From Manganibacter manganicus (GTDB lineage: Bacteria; Pseudomonadota; Alphaproteobacteria; Rhizobiales; Rhizobiaceae), in contig NZ_MDET01000019.1 in the NCBI RefSeq assembly GCF_002075885.1, positions 1 to 64,000 of the forward strand: a stretch of 64,000 bases of DNA, given 5' to 3'. Positions 30,592 to 40,457 of this stretch are shown here, piece after piece. The number at the start of each line of letters is the position of its first letter. Positions within the stretch are counted from its first letter, which is position 1. A model generated the notes under the pieces. It was not told the DNA's origin, ran no database searches, and saw only the letters and a list, made by a program, of their open reading frames with translations. A program made the translations under genes and the position numbers.

Positions 30592-32055
30592 TCAGTAGGG
30601 ACTATCGACGTTTCCCGTCTCGACATAAACCGACTTCACCTGCGAATAGTGGCCGAGGGCTTCCAGCGCGTTTTCCCGGCCGATACCAGACTGCTTATAG
30701 CCGCCGAAGGGCATTTCCACCGGCGTGAGATTGTAAGCATTGATCCAACATGTGCCAGCCTGCAATTGCGAGATGACGCGATGCGCGCGTGGCAGGTCTC
30801 TGGTGAAGACGCCGGCGGCAAGGCCGAATTCGGTGGCGTTGGCGCGCTCGATCACCTCGTCCTCATGATCGAAGGAAAGCACGCTCATCACTGGGCCAAA
30901 AATTTCTTCGCGTGCGATGCGCATGTCGTCACGTACACCGGCAAAGACAGTCGGTTCGACGAAACAGCCTTCTTCGAAACCCTGCAATGAGGGCACGTTG
31001 CCGCCGCAGGCCAATTTGGCGCCTTCCTCGCGCCCGATCCTGATGTAATCCGTCACCTTCTGGTGCTGCGCCTTGTTGACCAGCGGACCCATCTGGGTTT
31101 CAGGATCGAGCGGGTCGCCAATGCGGATTTTCTTCGTACGCTCGATGAGCCGTTCGACAAAACGGTCGTGCAGGCCCTTCTGGACAAAGACGCGTGTGCC
31201 GTTTGAGCAGACCTGGCCGGTGGAGTAGAAATTGCCGAGCATCGCTCCGCCAATTGCGTTTTCGAGATCGGCGTCGTCGAAAATGATCAGCGGCGACTTG
31301 CCGCCCAGTTCCATGGTGGCGTGCTTCATCTTCGAGCCGGCAAGGGCCAGCACCCGGCGGCCGGTCGGCACCGAACCTGTGACGGAAACCTTCGCGACGG
31401 CATCGTGTTCGACCAGCGCCGCGCCGACATCGCCATAGCCCTGCACGACGTTGAATAGCCCGTCGGGCAGACCGGCCTCGGTATAGATTTCGGCCAGGGC
31501 TAGCGCCGAAAGCGGCGTGTTTTCGGAGGGTTTAAACACCATGGCGTTGCCCATGGCGAGTGCCGGCGCGGATTTCCAGCCAGCGATCTGGATGGGATAG
31601 TTCCAGGCGCCGATGCCTACGCAAACGCCAAGCGCCTCGTGCCGCGTATAGGCGAACGGTCCGCCAAGATCGATGAAATCACCGTTGTAGGCGGCGATGG
31701 CGCCGGCAAAATATTCAAGGCAGTCAGCCGCCGAAGGCGCATCGGCGGCCAGTGTTTCCTGGATCGCCTTGCCGGTGTCCAGCGTTTCCAGCTTGGCAAG
31801 GTCGTCGTTGCGGGCTCGCAGCAGGTCGGCGGCACGACGCAATATGCGGCCGCGCTCCACCGGCTTCATCCCTGCCCAGGCGCCCTGGGCGGCTCGCGCG
31901 GCTTCGACAGCAAGTTCGATCACGTTGGGCGTGGCCGAATGGAGTGTGGCGATCGTCTCGCCCGTGGCGGGATAGATCACGGGCAGCGCCGCGCCCTGTT
32001 CGTCTTCCACGAAGCGGCCGTTGATATAATGCGAGGCTTCGGGTTGCGCGCGCAT
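30592..32055 (-). CDS. betB: Betaine aldehyde dehydrogenase
   Basis: NAD(P)-dependent aldehyde dehydrogenase, 487 residues, that oxidises betaine aldehyde to glycine betaine, an osmoprotectant. It shows [39 protein letters not shown] (catalytic Glu, about 249) and [13 protein letters not shown] (catalytic Cys, about 283). [13 protein letters not shown] and [15 protein letters not shown]-like residues follow. A GGAG box at 32062-32065 with 6-base spacing favours ATG 32055 over ATG 32061. It is last in the bet operon, 34 bp after betA, and converges on the guanylyltransferase gene with a 52-bp gap. Confidence 0.94.
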   Translation of the reverse strand: MRAQPEASHYINGRFVEDEQGAALPVIYPATGETIATLHSATPNVIELAVEAARAAQGAWAGMKPVERGRILRRAADLLRARNDDLAKLETLDTGKAIQETLAADAPSAADCLEYFAGAIAAYNGDFIDLGGPFAYTRHEALGVCVGIGAWNYPIQIAGWKSAPALAMGNAMVFKPSENTPLSALALAEIYTEAGLPDGLFNVVQGYGDVGAALVEHDAVAKVSVTGSVPTGRRVLALAGSKMKHATMELGGKSPLIIFDDADLENAIGGAMLGNFYSTGQVCSNGTRVFVQKGLHDRFVERLIERTKKIRIGDPLDPETQMGPLVNKAQHQKVTDYIRIGREEGAKLACGGNVPSLQGFEEGCFVEPTVFAGVRDDMRIAREEIFGPVMSVLSFDHEDEVIERANATEFGLAAGVFTRDLPRAHRVISQLQAGTCWINAYNLTPVEMPFGGYKQSGIGRENALEALGHYSQVKSVYVETGNVDSPY

Positions 32056-32089
32056 GGTCATCTCCGGGTTTGGTCGTTCAAGATTTAGC

Positions 32090-33751
32090 TCAGCGATCCG
32101 AAACCTGCCAGCGCGGGTTGATCCATGGTTCCTGATTGGAGGGCGGCAAAGGCGTGCGGCCGAGGATGTGGTCCGATGCCTTTTCGCCGGTCATGATCGA
32201 CGGGCCGTTGAGATTGCCGTTGGTGATACGTGGGAAGATGGAGGAGTCGGCGAGACGCAATCCCTCGACGCCGATCACCCTGCATTCCGGATCGACCACG
32301 GCGTTCGGGTCGTCCTTGCGGCCCATGCGGCAGGTGCCACAGGGGTGGAACGCGCTTTCCACATTGTTGCGGATGAATTCGTCCAGATCCGCGTCGCTTT
32401 GCACATGGCTGCCGGGCGAAATTTCTTCTCCACGGTAAGGGTCGAAGGCAGTCTGGCCGAAGATGTCGCGGGTGAGCCGAATGCAGTGTCGAAAATCTGC
32501 CCAATCCTCCGGATGCGACATATAGTTGAAGCGAATGGAGGGCTTTTCCCTCGGATCGGAAGAGCGCAGCGTTACCGAACCGCGCGACTTCGAGCGCATC
32601 GGGCCGACATGGGCCTGGAAACCGTGCGACTTCGCCGCCGACCTGCCATCATAACGCACGGCCCCGGGAATGAAATGGTACTGGATGTCAGGATAGTCTA
32701 CTCCGGCTCTCGAGCGCACAAAGGCGGCCGCCTCGAAATGGTTGGTGGTGCCGAGTCCGCTTTTGAAAAAGAGCCAGCGTGCGCCGATCAGCGCCTTGGA
32801 GTAAGGATTGAGAACGGAATTCAGCGTGACCGGCTTCGTTGATTCCTGCTGGATATAAAGCTCCAGGTGGTCTTGCAGGTTTTGTCCGACGCCAGGCCGG
32901 TCAGCGATCACGTTGACGCCATTTTCCCGCAGATGCTCAGCGGGGCCGATCCCCGACAGCATCAGGATTTTCGGAGAGTTGATGGAGGAAGCGGCGATAA
33001 TGACTTCATGCCGTGCCTTGACCATCTGGACCTGTCCTCGAGCCTCGATCTCTACGCCGGTGGCGCGTTGATTCTCGACCATCACGCGCCGCGCGAAGCC
33101 TTTGATGAGGCGTACGTTTTTCCGCTTCAGCGCAGGGCGAAGATAGGCATTGGCTGCGGACCAGCGCCGACCCTGGAAGATGGTCTGCTCCATCGGGCCG
33201 AAGCCTTCCTGCTTGGAGCCGTTATAATCGTCGGTCAGTTCGAATCCGGCTTGTTTGCCAGCCTCCACAAAAGCCGTGTAAAGCGGATTGACGCGGGTGC
33301 CCCGCTGCACATGCAGGGGGCCGCGTGTGCCGCGCCAGCCTTCCTCGCCGCCATGCGAATGTTCCATGCGCTTGAAATAGGGAAGCACGTTGGCATAGCC
33401 CCAACCGGTCGCACCCTGTTCGGCCCAGTGATCGAAGTCGCGCGCATGGCCACGTACATAGACCATGCCATTAATGGACGATGAGCCGCCGATGACCTTG
33501 CCACGCGGCGTAACCAGAGAGCGTCCGCCGAGATGCGGCTCCGGTTCACTGGAAAAACCCCAGTCGTAACGCGCCATGTTCATGGGAATGGAGAGGGCCG
33601 AAGGCATCTGGATGAGCGGCCCGGCATCGGTTCCGCCATATTCGATGACAATGACGGAATGCTTGCCGTCTTCCGAAAGCCGGTAGGCCATGGCCGAACC
33701 GGCCGAACCGGAGCCGATGATGACGAAATCTGCTTCGAGAGCGGAACTCAT
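32090..33751 (-). CDS. betA: Choline dehydrogenase (GMC oxidoreductase)
   Basis: FAD enzyme of 553 residues that oxidises choline to betaine aldehyde at the inner membrane. The N-terminal FAD motif is [21 protein letters not shown] (7-27). GMC signatures are [20 protein letters not shown] and [23 protein letters not shown]. The catalytic His is in [12 protein letters not shown] and the C-terminus has [20 protein letters not shown]. It overlaps the preceding glutathione S-transferase stop by 4 bp (ATGA), so translation is coupled. Confidence 0.94.
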   Translation of the reverse strand: MSSALEADFVIIGSGSAGSAMAYRLSEDGKHSVIVIEYGGTDAGPLIQMPSALSIPMNMARYDWGFSSEPEPHLGGRSLVTPRGKVIGGSSSINGMVYVRGHARDFDHWAEQGATGWGYANVLPYFKRMEHSHGGEEGWRGTRGPLHVQRGTRVNPLYTAFVEAGKQAGFELTDDYNGSKQEGFGPMEQTIFQGRRWSAANAYLRPALKRKNVRLIKGFARRVMVENQRATGVEIEARGQVQMVKARHEVIIAASSINSPKILMLSGIGPAEHLRENGVNVIADRPGVGQNLQDHLELYIQQESTKPVTLNSVLNPYSKALIGARWLFFKSGLGTTNHFEAAAFVRSRAGVDYPDIQYHFIPGAVRYDGRSAAKSHGFQAHVGPMRSKSRGSVTLRSSDPREKPSIRFNYMSHPEDWADFRHCIRLTRDIFGQTAFDPYRGEEISPGSHVQSDADLDEFIRNNVESAFHPCGTCRMGRKDDPNAVVDPECRVIGVEGLRLADSSIFPRITNGNLNGPSIMTGEKASDHILGRTPLPPSNQEPWINPRWQVSDR

Positions 33752-34386
33752 TTGGCCCTCATGAAGTCGTAGGAGATCATGACATGGCGCGCATAAGCGG
33801 GCCGCTCGGTCAGCCGGCCATAATAGGCCTCGAGATGGGGAAGGGCAGGCCGTTCAATCTCCAGCGTGAAATAGCGGTAGAGCAGCACGCCAACGACGAC
33901 GTCGGCAAAGCAAGGCTCATTGCCGCCGAGATAAGCGCCCGCGGGCAACCGGCCGTCGAGCACGCGCATCACCTTACCCAGATTTGCAATACCCTTCGCG
34001 AGCGCGGCCTCGTCGCGTTCGCCAGGCTTGTTGCGCATCATCGGCTGGAACACATGAGTCAGGAAGGCGGGAACCAGTGTTGTCTTGGTCCAGTCGCTCC
34101 ATTGGTCGAGTTTGGCCCGCTTGAGCGGGTCAGTGGGCCAGAACCGCTCCGAGCCGTAGCGAGCGGCGAGATAGCGCACGATCGAGGCGCTTTCCCAAAG
34201 ATACTCGTCGCCATCGCGCAGCACCGGTATCAAGCGGTTGGGGTTCATGGCGGAAAATTCAGGCGTGTCGAGCCCGCCGAACGGGCCGCCGACATCGATG
34301 CGCTCATGCTCAAGGCCGAGTTCCGCCAGTGCCCACATGACGGTCTGCACGTTGGAGGATGTGGTCCTTCCCCAGACGGTGATCAT
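33748..34386 (-). CDS. Glutathione S-transferase family protein
   Basis: The product (212 residues) has an N-terminal thioredoxin-like domain ([63 protein letters not shown]). The ESASI motif typical of glutathione binding is included. An alpha-helical C-terminal domain follows. The Ser/Thr-rich SSNV start resembles bacterial theta/beta-like GSTs. It sits between betC and betA, 1 bp after betC and overlapping betA, so it belongs to the operon. Its substrate is unknown. A role in handling the reactive aldehyde intermediate is only an inference. Confidence 0.85.
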   Translation of the reverse strand: MITVWGRTTSSNVQTVMWALAELGLEHERIDVGGPFGGLDTPEFSAMNPNRLIPVLRDGDEYLWESASIVRYLAARYGSERFWPTDPLKRAKLDQWSDWTKTTLVPAFLTHVFQPMMRNKPGERDEAALAKGIANLGKVMRVLDGRLPAGAYLGGNEPCFADVVVGVLLYRYFTLEIERPALPHLEAYYGRLTERPAYARHVMISYDFMRAK

Positions 34387-34387
34387 C

Positions 34388-35917
34388 TTATTCTCCCCTC
34401 GGAAAGCGTTTGTCCGCTTCGAGTGTGTCGAGGTTCATGTGGTTGCGCATGTAGCGTTCCGAAGCCTGCCTGAGCGGCTGGAAATCCCACGGGAAATAGG
34501 CGCCGTTGCGAAGCGCGGGATAGACCACCCAGCGCCGCGCCTGGCTCTGGCGCACCGCCTCGTCGAAGGCAGTCATGTTCCAGCGGGCGTGTACTTTTTC
34601 CATGAAACCGGCAACGAGCGCGGCATTGGCCGGTTCGGCTGCGAGATTGGCGAGCTCCAGCGGATCTGATTCCAGATCAAAGAGTTGTGGAGGATCGATC
34701 TCACAATGCACGAACTTGTATTTGCCCTCGCGCATCGCCACCAGCGGCGCATAGGAGCCTTCGGCCGCATATTCCATCAGTGCCGGCTCGCTGCGCGGAT
34801 GACCTTCCATCTGCGGCTTCAACGACTGGCCATCGGTCCACGGCATGATGTCGGCAATGTCGATACCCGCGAGTTCGCAGAGCGTTGGGCAGATGTCGAG
34901 ATTGGAGGTCGGTGCGTCGATCAGGAGCGGCACAATGCCCTTGCCGGCAACCATCAGCGGCACGCGCGCCGAGCCCTCGAAGAAACTCATCTTGAACCAC
35001 AGGCCGCGCTCACCCAGCATGTCGCCATGGTCGGAACAGAAGACGATGACGGTATCGTCCAGCATCCGCGTACGTTCGAGTACCGAGATCAGTTCGCCGA
35101 CCTTGTCGTCGAGATAGGAGATATTGGCAAAATAGCCGCGGCGCGAGCGGCGCACCTGCTCGGGCGTGATGTCGAAACTGTCGTAATCGCTGGCCAGATA
35201 AAGGCGCTGCGAATGGGCGTCCTGCTTTTCCTTCTCGATGAAGCCGACTTCCGGCTCCAGTGCTGCGCAATTCTCGTAGAGGTCCCAATATTGGCGCCGC
35301 GCCACATAGGGGTCATGCGGATGGGTGAAGGAGGCGGTGAGGCACCATGGACGACGCTGACCATCGTCCGGGACGCGCGCGAAATCGTAGAGCTTCTGGG
35401 CCGCGTGGAACGCGACCTCGTCGTCATATTCCATCTGGTTGGAAATCTCGGCGACGCCTGCACCGGTAACCGAGCCCAGATTGTGATACCACCAGTCGAT
35501 GCGCTCACCCGGCTTGCGGTAATCCGGTGTCCAGCCGAAATCGGCAGGGTAGATATCGGTCGTCAGCCGTTCCTCGAAGCCATGCAACTGGTCGGGGCCG
35601 ACGAAGTGCATCTTGCCCGAAAGAGCGGTGTGGTAGCCGGCAGCGCGAAGGTGGTGGGCGAAGGTGGGAATCGATGAGGCGAATTCTGCCGCGTTGTCAT
35701 AGACCTCGGTGCGCGAGGGCAGTTGCCCGCTCATGAAGGAAGCGCGGCCCGGCGCGCAAAGCGGCGAGGCGGTGTAATTGTTGCGGAAGCGGGCGGAGCG
35801 CGCCGCCAGCGCCTTGAGATTCGGCGCGTGCAGAAATTCGGCCGGTCCGTCCGGAAACAGTTTTCCGTTCAACTGATCGACCATAATGATCAATATATTG
35901 GGTCGGCGAGTGGTCAT
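34388..35917 (-). CDS. betC: Choline-sulfatase
   Basis: Type I sulfatase, 509 residues, hydrolysing choline-O-sulfate to choline and sulfate in the cytoplasm. The metal site [12 protein letters not shown] lies at the N-terminus. The sulfatase signature [15 protein letters not shown] has Cys54 as the formylglycine precursor. [16 protein letters not shown] and [18 protein letters not shown] follow. C54 and [12 protein letters not shown] are as in the rhizobial enzyme. No signal peptide is seen. It shares a 4-bp overlap with betI and leads the catabolic part of the operon, so choline sulfate can serve as a source of both osmoprotectant and sulfur. Confidence 0.95.
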   Translation of the reverse strand: MTTRRPNILIIMVDQLNGKLFPDGPAEFLHAPNLKALAARSARFRNNYTASPLCAPGRASFMSGQLPSRTEVYDNAAEFASSIPTFAHHLRAAGYHTALSGKMHFVGPDQLHGFEERLTTDIYPADFGWTPDYRKPGERIDWWYHNLGSVTGAGVAEISNQMEYDDEVAFHAAQKLYDFARVPDDGQRRPWCLTASFTHPHDPYVARRQYWDLYENCAALEPEVGFIEKEKQDAHSQRLYLASDYDSFDITPEQVRRSRRGYFANISYLDDKVGELISVLERTRMLDDTVIVFCSDHGDMLGERGLWFKMSFFEGSARVPLMVAGKGIVPLLIDAPTSNLDICPTLCELAGIDIADIMPWTDGQSLKPQMEGHPRSEPALMEYAAEGSYAPLVAMREGKYKFVHCEIDPPQLFDLESDPLELANLAAEPANAALVAGFMEKVHARWNMTAFDEAVRQSQARRWVVYPALRNGAYFPWDFQPLRQASERYMRNHMNLDTLEADKRFPRGE

Positions 35918-36504
35918 TCTGTCTCCTGCGGCCCAAGTCTTGTTTCGAGATAGGCTTCAATAAGTGTGATGGCGGTGGCGGCGTCCGGCACGCCGTCCTT
36001 CAGCGCGCGGCGGATATAGAAACCGTCGATGAGGGCAGCGGTGGTTTCGGCGACCTCGTCGGATTCCGCGCGGGAAAGCAGGCCGCATAGGCCGCTCATC
36101 AGGTTGGAATGCAGTCGTCGCGCGTAGATGCGCAAAAGGCGCCTGAGCGGGTCGGATCTCTGTGCCTCGACGTAAAAGGCGAGCCAGGCCGCGATGGTCT
36201 CGGGCTGGAACTGGACTTCGGAAAAGCTGACGGCGACGACTGCCGACACCCGTTGGCGCGGCGAAGAGGTGGCGTGCAGCGCCCGGACAAGATCGACGTT
36301 CAGTTCCGCCAGCAGATGCCGCATCGTCGCCTGCAGCAATTCGTCCTTGGCACCGAAATAATGATGGGCGAGCGCCGACGACACGCCGGCGCGGCCGGCA
36401 ATATCCGACATGGTAACGTCGAGCGTGCCGCGTTCGCCGATCGCCGAGATAGCGGCGTCGATCAGGGCGCGGCGGCGCAGCGGCTCCATTCCAAGTTTAG
36501 GCAT
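35914..36504 (-). CDS. betI: TetR-family repressor BetI
   Basis: DNA-binding regulator of 196 residues with the BetI start [25 protein letters not shown]. The TetR helix-turn-helix is [27 protein letters not shown]. The C-terminal ligand domain ([23 protein letters not shown]) is BetI-like. It represses bet genes until choline is present, as established for the E. coli and S. meliloti proteins. It is first in the minus-strand unit betI-betC-gst-betA-betB, and a matching dyad lies about 31 bp upstream of its start. Confidence 0.93.
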   Translation of the reverse strand: MPKLGMEPLRRRALIDAAISAIGERGTLDVTMSDIAGRAGVSSALAHHYFGAKDELLQATMRHLLAELNVDLVRALHATSSPRQRVSAVVAVSFSEVQFQPETIAAWLAFYVEAQRSDPLRRLLRIYARRLHSNLMSGLCGLLSRAESDEVAETTAALIDGFYIRRALKDGVPDAATAITLIEAYLETRLGPQETE

Positions 36505-36534
36505 TGAGCTTCTCCCTCCGTGAGCTTATTTTTT

Positions 36535-36548
36535 ATTGACTGGTCAAT
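36535..36548. promoter_or_regulatory. BetI operator candidate
   Basis: ATTGAC-TG-GTCAAT is a perfect dyad and is followed by a further TCAAT half (CAATCAATGA). BetI operators in other bacteria carry ATTGA...TCAAT half-sites. Its place between betI (minus strand) and the thiolase gene (plus strand, ATG 36689) would allow control in both directions. The flank is A+T-rich, as a promoter would be. Confidence 0.6.
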
Positions 36549-36688
36549 CAATGATAATTTTCTGATCCAGAAAACTGGCTTGAAATGGTGCTTTACGCCA
36601 CCGGCGCGCGCGCCCATGGTGACAACAGCCGCCGGGCCGCTCATAAGGGTCGCCAACCGGTTGAGTTTGCTCCCGAAGGAGAATTGTC

Positions 36689-37852
36689 ATGACTGCATGT
36701 ATTGTCGGTTGGGCGCACTCGCGCTTCGGCAAGCTCGAAGGCGAGACGCTTGAAGGCCTCATCACCAACGTGGCCACAGAAGCACTCGACCACGCCGGTA
36801 TCGGCCCTGACGATGTGGACGAGATCGTGCTTGGCCATTTCAACGCCGGTTTCTCGGCGCAGGATTTCACGGCAAGCCTCGTGCTGCAGGCCGATGACCG
36901 GCTGCGCTTCAAGCCGGCCACGCGCGTGGAAAATGCCTGCGCTACCGGTTCGGCAGCGGTGCGGCAGGGCATCCGTGCCGTCGGTGCCGGTTCACGCATC
37001 GTGCTGGTGGTTGGCGCCGAGCAGATGACGACGACACCCGGCCCGGAGATCGGCAGAAACCTGCTGAAAGCGTCTTATCTGCCGGAAGATGGCGACACCC
37101 CCGGCGGCTTTGCCGGCGTCTTCGGCAAGATCGCCCAGGCCTATTTCCAGCGTTATGGCGACCAGTCCGATGCCCTGGCGATGATTGCGGCCAAGAACCA
37201 CAGGAACGGCGTGGAAAACCCTTATGCGCAAATGCGCAAGGATCTCGGCTTCGAGTTCTGCCGGCACGAAAGCGAGAAGAATCCCTTCGTTGCCGGTCCC
37301 CTCAAGCGCACCGATTGCTCGCTGGTTTCAGATGGCGCCGCCGCGCTGGTCCTGACGGACGCCGATACGGCGCTCGGTATGCGCCGTGCCGTCGCTTTCC
37401 GCGCCAATGAGCATGTGCAGGATTTCCTGCCCATGTCGAAGCGCGATATTCTCAGCTTCGAGGGCTGCGAGCGCGCCTGGGCGCAGGCGCTCGAAAAGGC
37501 CGGCGTAACATTGAACGACCTGTCCTTCGTCGAAACGCATGACTGCTTTACCATAGCCGAATTGATCGAATATGAGGCGATGGGCCTGGCCAAGCCGGGT
37601 GAGGGGGCGAAGCTGGCGATGGAAGGCTACACCGCCAAGGATGGCAAATTGCCGGTCAACCCGTCGGGCGGGTTGAAGTCCAAGGGCCATCCGATCGGGG
37701 CAACAGGGGTTTCGATGCATGTGCTGAGCGCCATGCAACTGACCGGCGAGGCCGGCGGCATCCAGGTGCCTGGTGCGAAGCTCGGCGGCATTTTCAATAT
37801 GGGCGGTGCTGCCGTCGCCAATTACGTGTCCATTCTGGACCGGATTCGTTGA
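36689..37852 (+). CDS. Thiolase-family protein (acetyl-CoA acetyltransferase / SCP-x type)
   Basis: The product (387 residues) has ENACATGSAAVRQGIRAV with the nucleophilic Cys (about residue 87). It also has ETHDCFTIAE and NPSGGLKSKGHPIGATGVSMHV, with the catalytic His in GHPIGATG. This pattern is that of SCP2/SCP-x-like thiolases. The second Cys of classical biosynthetic thiolases (CxG near the C-terminus) is replaced by NMGGAAVANYVSIL, so a degradative or atypical thiolase is likely. An AAGGAGAA ribosome site lies at 36676-36683. It is divergent from betI; a link to betaine metabolism is possible but not shown. Confidence 0.85.
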   Translation: MTACIVGWAHSRFGKLEGETLEGLITNVATEALDHAGIGPDDVDEIVLGHFNAGFSAQDFTASLVLQADDRLRFKPATRVENACATGSAAVRQGIRAVGAGSRIVLVVGAEQMTTTPGPEIGRNLLKASYLPEDGDTPGGFAGVFGKIAQAYFQRYGDQSDALAMIAAKNHRNGVENPYAQMRKDLGFEFCRHESEKNPFVAGPLKRTDCSLVSDGAAALVLTDADTALGMRRAVAFRANEHVQDFLPMSKRDILSFEGCERAWAQALEKAGVTLNDLSFVETHDCFTIAELIEYEAMGLAKPGEGAKLAMEGYTAKDGKLPVNPSGGLKSKGHPIGATGVSMHVLSAMQLTGEAGGIQVPGAKLGGIFNMGGAAVANYVSILDRIR

Positions 37853-37877
37853 ATGGACATGATGGCGTAATTCGCAA

Positions 37878-38891
37878 ATGACAAATCCGGTTCTGATCGA
37901 AGTGCTGCGCGGCAGTATTGTGGAAAGCGCGCATCGCGGCGCGGTCTGCGTCGCCGATGCCGATGGTGGGATTGTCTGGGAGACTGGCGATACAGAGCGC
38001 CCGGTTTTTCCGCGCTCGGCGGTCAAGGCTATCCAGGCACTGCCGCTGGTGGAGAGCGGCGCGGCCGATGCCTACGGCTTCGGCCAGCGGGAACTGGCGC
38101 TGGCCTGCGCCTCGCATTCGGGTGAGGCCGCGCATGCCGAACTCGCCCGTGCCATGCTGGCGAAAGCCGGGCTCGACGAAAGCGCGCTGGAATGCGGCAC
38201 TCAATGGCCGACGAACCGCGCGGCAGCCGATATGCTGACGCGTGGCGGCGCAAAGCCATGCGCGCTGCACAACAATTGCTCAGGCAAACATAGCGGCTTT
38301 CTATGCACCTGCGTTCATGCAGGTTTCGATCATCATGGCTATGTCGGCGCCGATCATCCCGAACAGGAGATGGTGCGCTCGGCTATGGAAACTGTCACCG
38401 AGGCTTCGCACGGGCCGGAAAACCGCGGTACGGACGGTTGCTCGATCCCGACCTATGCCGTGCCGTTGCGCAATCTGGCGCGAGGCTTCGCGCGCATGGT
38501 TTCCGGCAATGGCTTGGGGCCGCAACGCGCCAAGGCGGCCGAGCGGTTGCTCAAGGCCTGCATGGCCGAGCCGTTCCTCGTCTCCGGCACAGGCCGGGCC
38601 GATATCGCGCTGATGGAAGCTGCACCGGGGCGCATCTTCGCCAAGACTGGGGCCGAGGGCGTCTATTGCGCGGCTTTGCCGGAACTCGGCTATGGTATTG
38701 CGCTGAAATGCGACGACGGTGCCACACGCGCCTCGGAAGCGATGATTGCGGCTGTTTTAGCCCGGATGCTGGCGGGAGACGAAGGCGTGGCAGCCACACT
38801 GAACACCTTGGCTAACCCGGTGTTTTCCAACTGGAACGGCATCGACGTGGCCAGCTTGCGCCCGACGACGGCTATGCATTCCGAAGGTTGA
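37878..38891 (+). CDS. Class 3 (Rhizobium etli-type) L-asparaginase
   Basis: The product (337 residues) belongs to the asparaginase II family unrelated to E. coli AnsA/AnsB. The residues known to matter in the R. etli enzyme ReAV are all here, shifted by one: Ser47 and Lys50 (PRSAVKAIQ), Cys134 and Lys137 (HNNCSGKHSG), and Cys188 (GTDGCSIPTY), the pair of Cys being zinc ligands. It hydrolyses asparagine to aspartate and ammonia. It lies 25 bp after the thiolase gene, same strand. A pairing in one transcript is likely from spacing. Confidence 0.9.
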   Translation: MTNPVLIEVLRGSIVESAHRGAVCVADADGGIVWETGDTERPVFPRSAVKAIQALPLVESGAADAYGFGQRELALACASHSGEAAHAELARAMLAKAGLDESALECGTQWPTNRAAADMLTRGGAKPCALHNNCSGKHSGFLCTCVHAGFDHHGYVGADHPEQEMVRSAMETVTEASHGPENRGTDGCSIPTYAVPLRNLARGFARMVSGNGLGPQRAKAAERLLKACMAEPFLVSGTGRADIALMEAAPGRIFAKTGAEGVYCAALPELGYGIALKCDDGATRASEAMIAAVLARMLAGDEGVAATLNTLANPVFSNWNGIDVASLRPTTAMHSEG

Positions 38892-39233
38892 GATTGCGTG
38901 CAACATTGCCGCTGCGCATTGCTGCATGGGCACCGTCTTTGAGGTCGTCCATGGCAATGCCTTTGACCGCTTCATTGGCGATATTATCGCCAATTTGGCT
39001 GCTTTCGAAGGTAAATTCCGCGTAAATCGCCGTTTTTCCGCCGCTCAGGCAATTGCTGCCAACAATCCGCGTAATGTTGGGAATGTTGGCTAAAATCGCA
39101 ATTTTTCGATCATATTGTTGGCAATGGCGACGTCGGCAGGCATGCCGCCGGGCTGTCGGCCCATATTGGCTGGATTTCTCGTACTGTGTCGGGCAGGTTG
39201 TGAAGGCCCTGCAACGCGCCTAAGCTGCCAGAC
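38892..39233. other. 342-bp gap with a possible 55-codon frame
   Basis: No recognised gene. One plus-strand frame, 38926-39093, starts with ATG and encodes 55 residues with protein-like composition (FIGDIIANLAAFEGKFRVNRR), but it has no ribosome site. The gap is richer in A+T than its neighbours. GCCAA or TTGGC strings recur, for example at 38992, 39058, 39086, 39113 and 39167. It could be a gene remnant or the control region of the GreA-like gene. Confidence 0.35.
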
Positions 39234-39707
39234 ATGAGCAGAGCATTCACCCGCGAAGAAGACAATGAAGCCATTGCCGATATTGGCGAGCGGCCGGTCA
39301 GCCAGCATCGGAATCTGGTGACTGAACGCGGCCTTGCCCTGATCGAGACCGAACTGGCGGAACTGCGCGAGGCACTTGGCGAGGCTGAACGGCAGGAGGA
39401 CCGCGAGCGCCTCGCCTCGGTTTCCCGCGACCTGCGCTACTGGACAGCGCGGCGCGAAACCGCCGAACTGTCCGTGCCTGAACCCGGCAGCGACGTCGTG
39501 CGTTTCGGCATGGTCGTGACGCTGGAAAACGAGGACGGCAAGACAGTGCATTGGCGCATCGTCGGCGAGGACGAAGCCGACCCTGCCAAGGGCACCATCT
39601 CGCATGTCTCGCCGATGGCGCAGGCGCTGTTCGGCAAGGCGGTGGGCGATCTCGTCGGCGTCAACGGCAAGGAATGGGAGATCGTCGGGCTGACGACAAA
39701 GGGCTGA
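39234..39707 (+). CDS. GreA/GreB-family transcription factor
   Basis: The product (157 residues) has a GreA-type layout. Residues 20-80 are a helical coiled-coil arm (LVTERGLALIETELAELREALGEAERQEDRERLASVSRDLRYWTARRE). A C-terminal FKBP-like domain follows (VVRFGMVVTLENEDGKTVHWRIVGEDEADPAKGTISHVSPMAQALFGKAVGDLV). Such proteins enter the RNA polymerase secondary channel and rescue backtracked complexes. The arm tip carries R-D-L-R rather than the usual acidic D-x-x-E pair of GreA, so cleavage activity may be reduced. The main housekeeping greA would be elsewhere. Confidence 0.85.
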   Translation: MSRAFTREEDNEAIADIGERPVSQHRNLVTERGLALIETELAELREALGEAERQEDRERLASVSRDLRYWTARRETAELSVPEPGSDVVRFGMVVTLENEDGKTVHWRIVGEDEADPAKGTISHVSPMAQALFGKAVGDLVGVNGKEWEIVGLTTKG

Positions 39708-39895
39708 AAAGTGAGTCCCCGATCAGAATCTGGCGCGATGTGAACGGAGCCAGTCGGCAAACGACCCCACCGCCGCCGTTAGGATTGCTCACGCCGCTGT
39801 TCTTTCAAGTCCAGCCTGGCGGCAAAAGACCGCAAGCGGCCTATCCCGATTTGCGCGTCTTCGTCGATCGATTGAGTTGCTTCGGCGGCGGGTGA

Positions 39896-40333
39896 TCACT
39901 TCGCCTCCGCGGTCAGGGCGGCACGCAGGCGACGGACTTCCTGATTGAGAGCGATCATCTCTTTTGCCGTCATACCTGCCTTGGCGAAAAGCGTCTCTCC
40001 AAGACAGCGGCTCTGCTCACTGAGCGCCTTGCCTTGATCGGTCAGATTGACCCGAACGCTGCGTTCATCCTCGGCGCTGCGGGTCCGACGCACCAATGAA
40101 GCTGCTTCAAGGCGCTTGACCAGAGGTGTGATCGTGCTCGGTTCAAGGTCGAGCCGGGCCGCGATCGTGCTGATGCTCAGTCCATCCTTCTCCCACAGGG
40201 CGTTCAGCACGAGATACTGCGGATAGGTGATGCCAAGCCCGTCGAGCAGCGGCTTATAGAGCCGGCTGACCGCCAGGGAGGTAGAGTAGAGCGAGAAGCA
40301 AAGCTGGTGTTCGAGGGGGATGTTTTGGGCCAT
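39896..40333 (-). CDS. ohrR: MarR-family organic peroxide sensor OhrR
   Basis: Repressor of 145 residues. MAQNIPLEHQLCFSLYS carries the reactive Cys (residue 12), which is oxidised by organic peroxides in OhrR proteins. The winged helix is LSISTIAARLDLEPSTITPLVKRLEAASLVRRTRSAEDERSVRVNLT. It reads away from ohr and a near-perfect dyad lies between the two. A GTG five codons upstream is possible, but MAQ is the usual beginning. Short gap to the GreA-like gene (188 bp, no feature seen). Confidence 0.92.
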   Translation of the reverse strand: MAQNIPLEHQLCFSLYSTSLAVSRLYKPLLDGLGITYPQYLVLNALWEKDGLSISTIAARLDLEPSTITPLVKRLEAASLVRRTRSAEDERSVRVNLTDQGKALSEQSRCLGETLFAKAGMTAKEMIALNQEVRRLRAALTAEAK

Positions 40334-40409
40334 AAGCTCACATATCACGCAATTGTTTATCGCGGCAAATAAAAAGCTGGACAGCGAACTGGCGATACGT
40401 TAGGCCTAA

Positions 40410-40440
40410 AATTATTGAGATAAATATTATCGCAATAATT
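40410..40440. promoter_or_regulatory. OhrR operator candidate, 31-bp dyad
   Basis: Arms 40410-40423 (AATTATTGAGATAA) and 40427-40440 (TTATCGCAATAATT) pair at 13 of 14 positions around a 3-base centre. It lies 17 bp upstream of the ohr start and 76 bp upstream of ohrR, inside a long A+T-rich stretch. Peroxide-inducible OhrR operators are A+T-rich dyads in exactly this place. Confidence 0.75.
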
Positions 40441-40457
40441 AAAATCAGGAGACCGAT

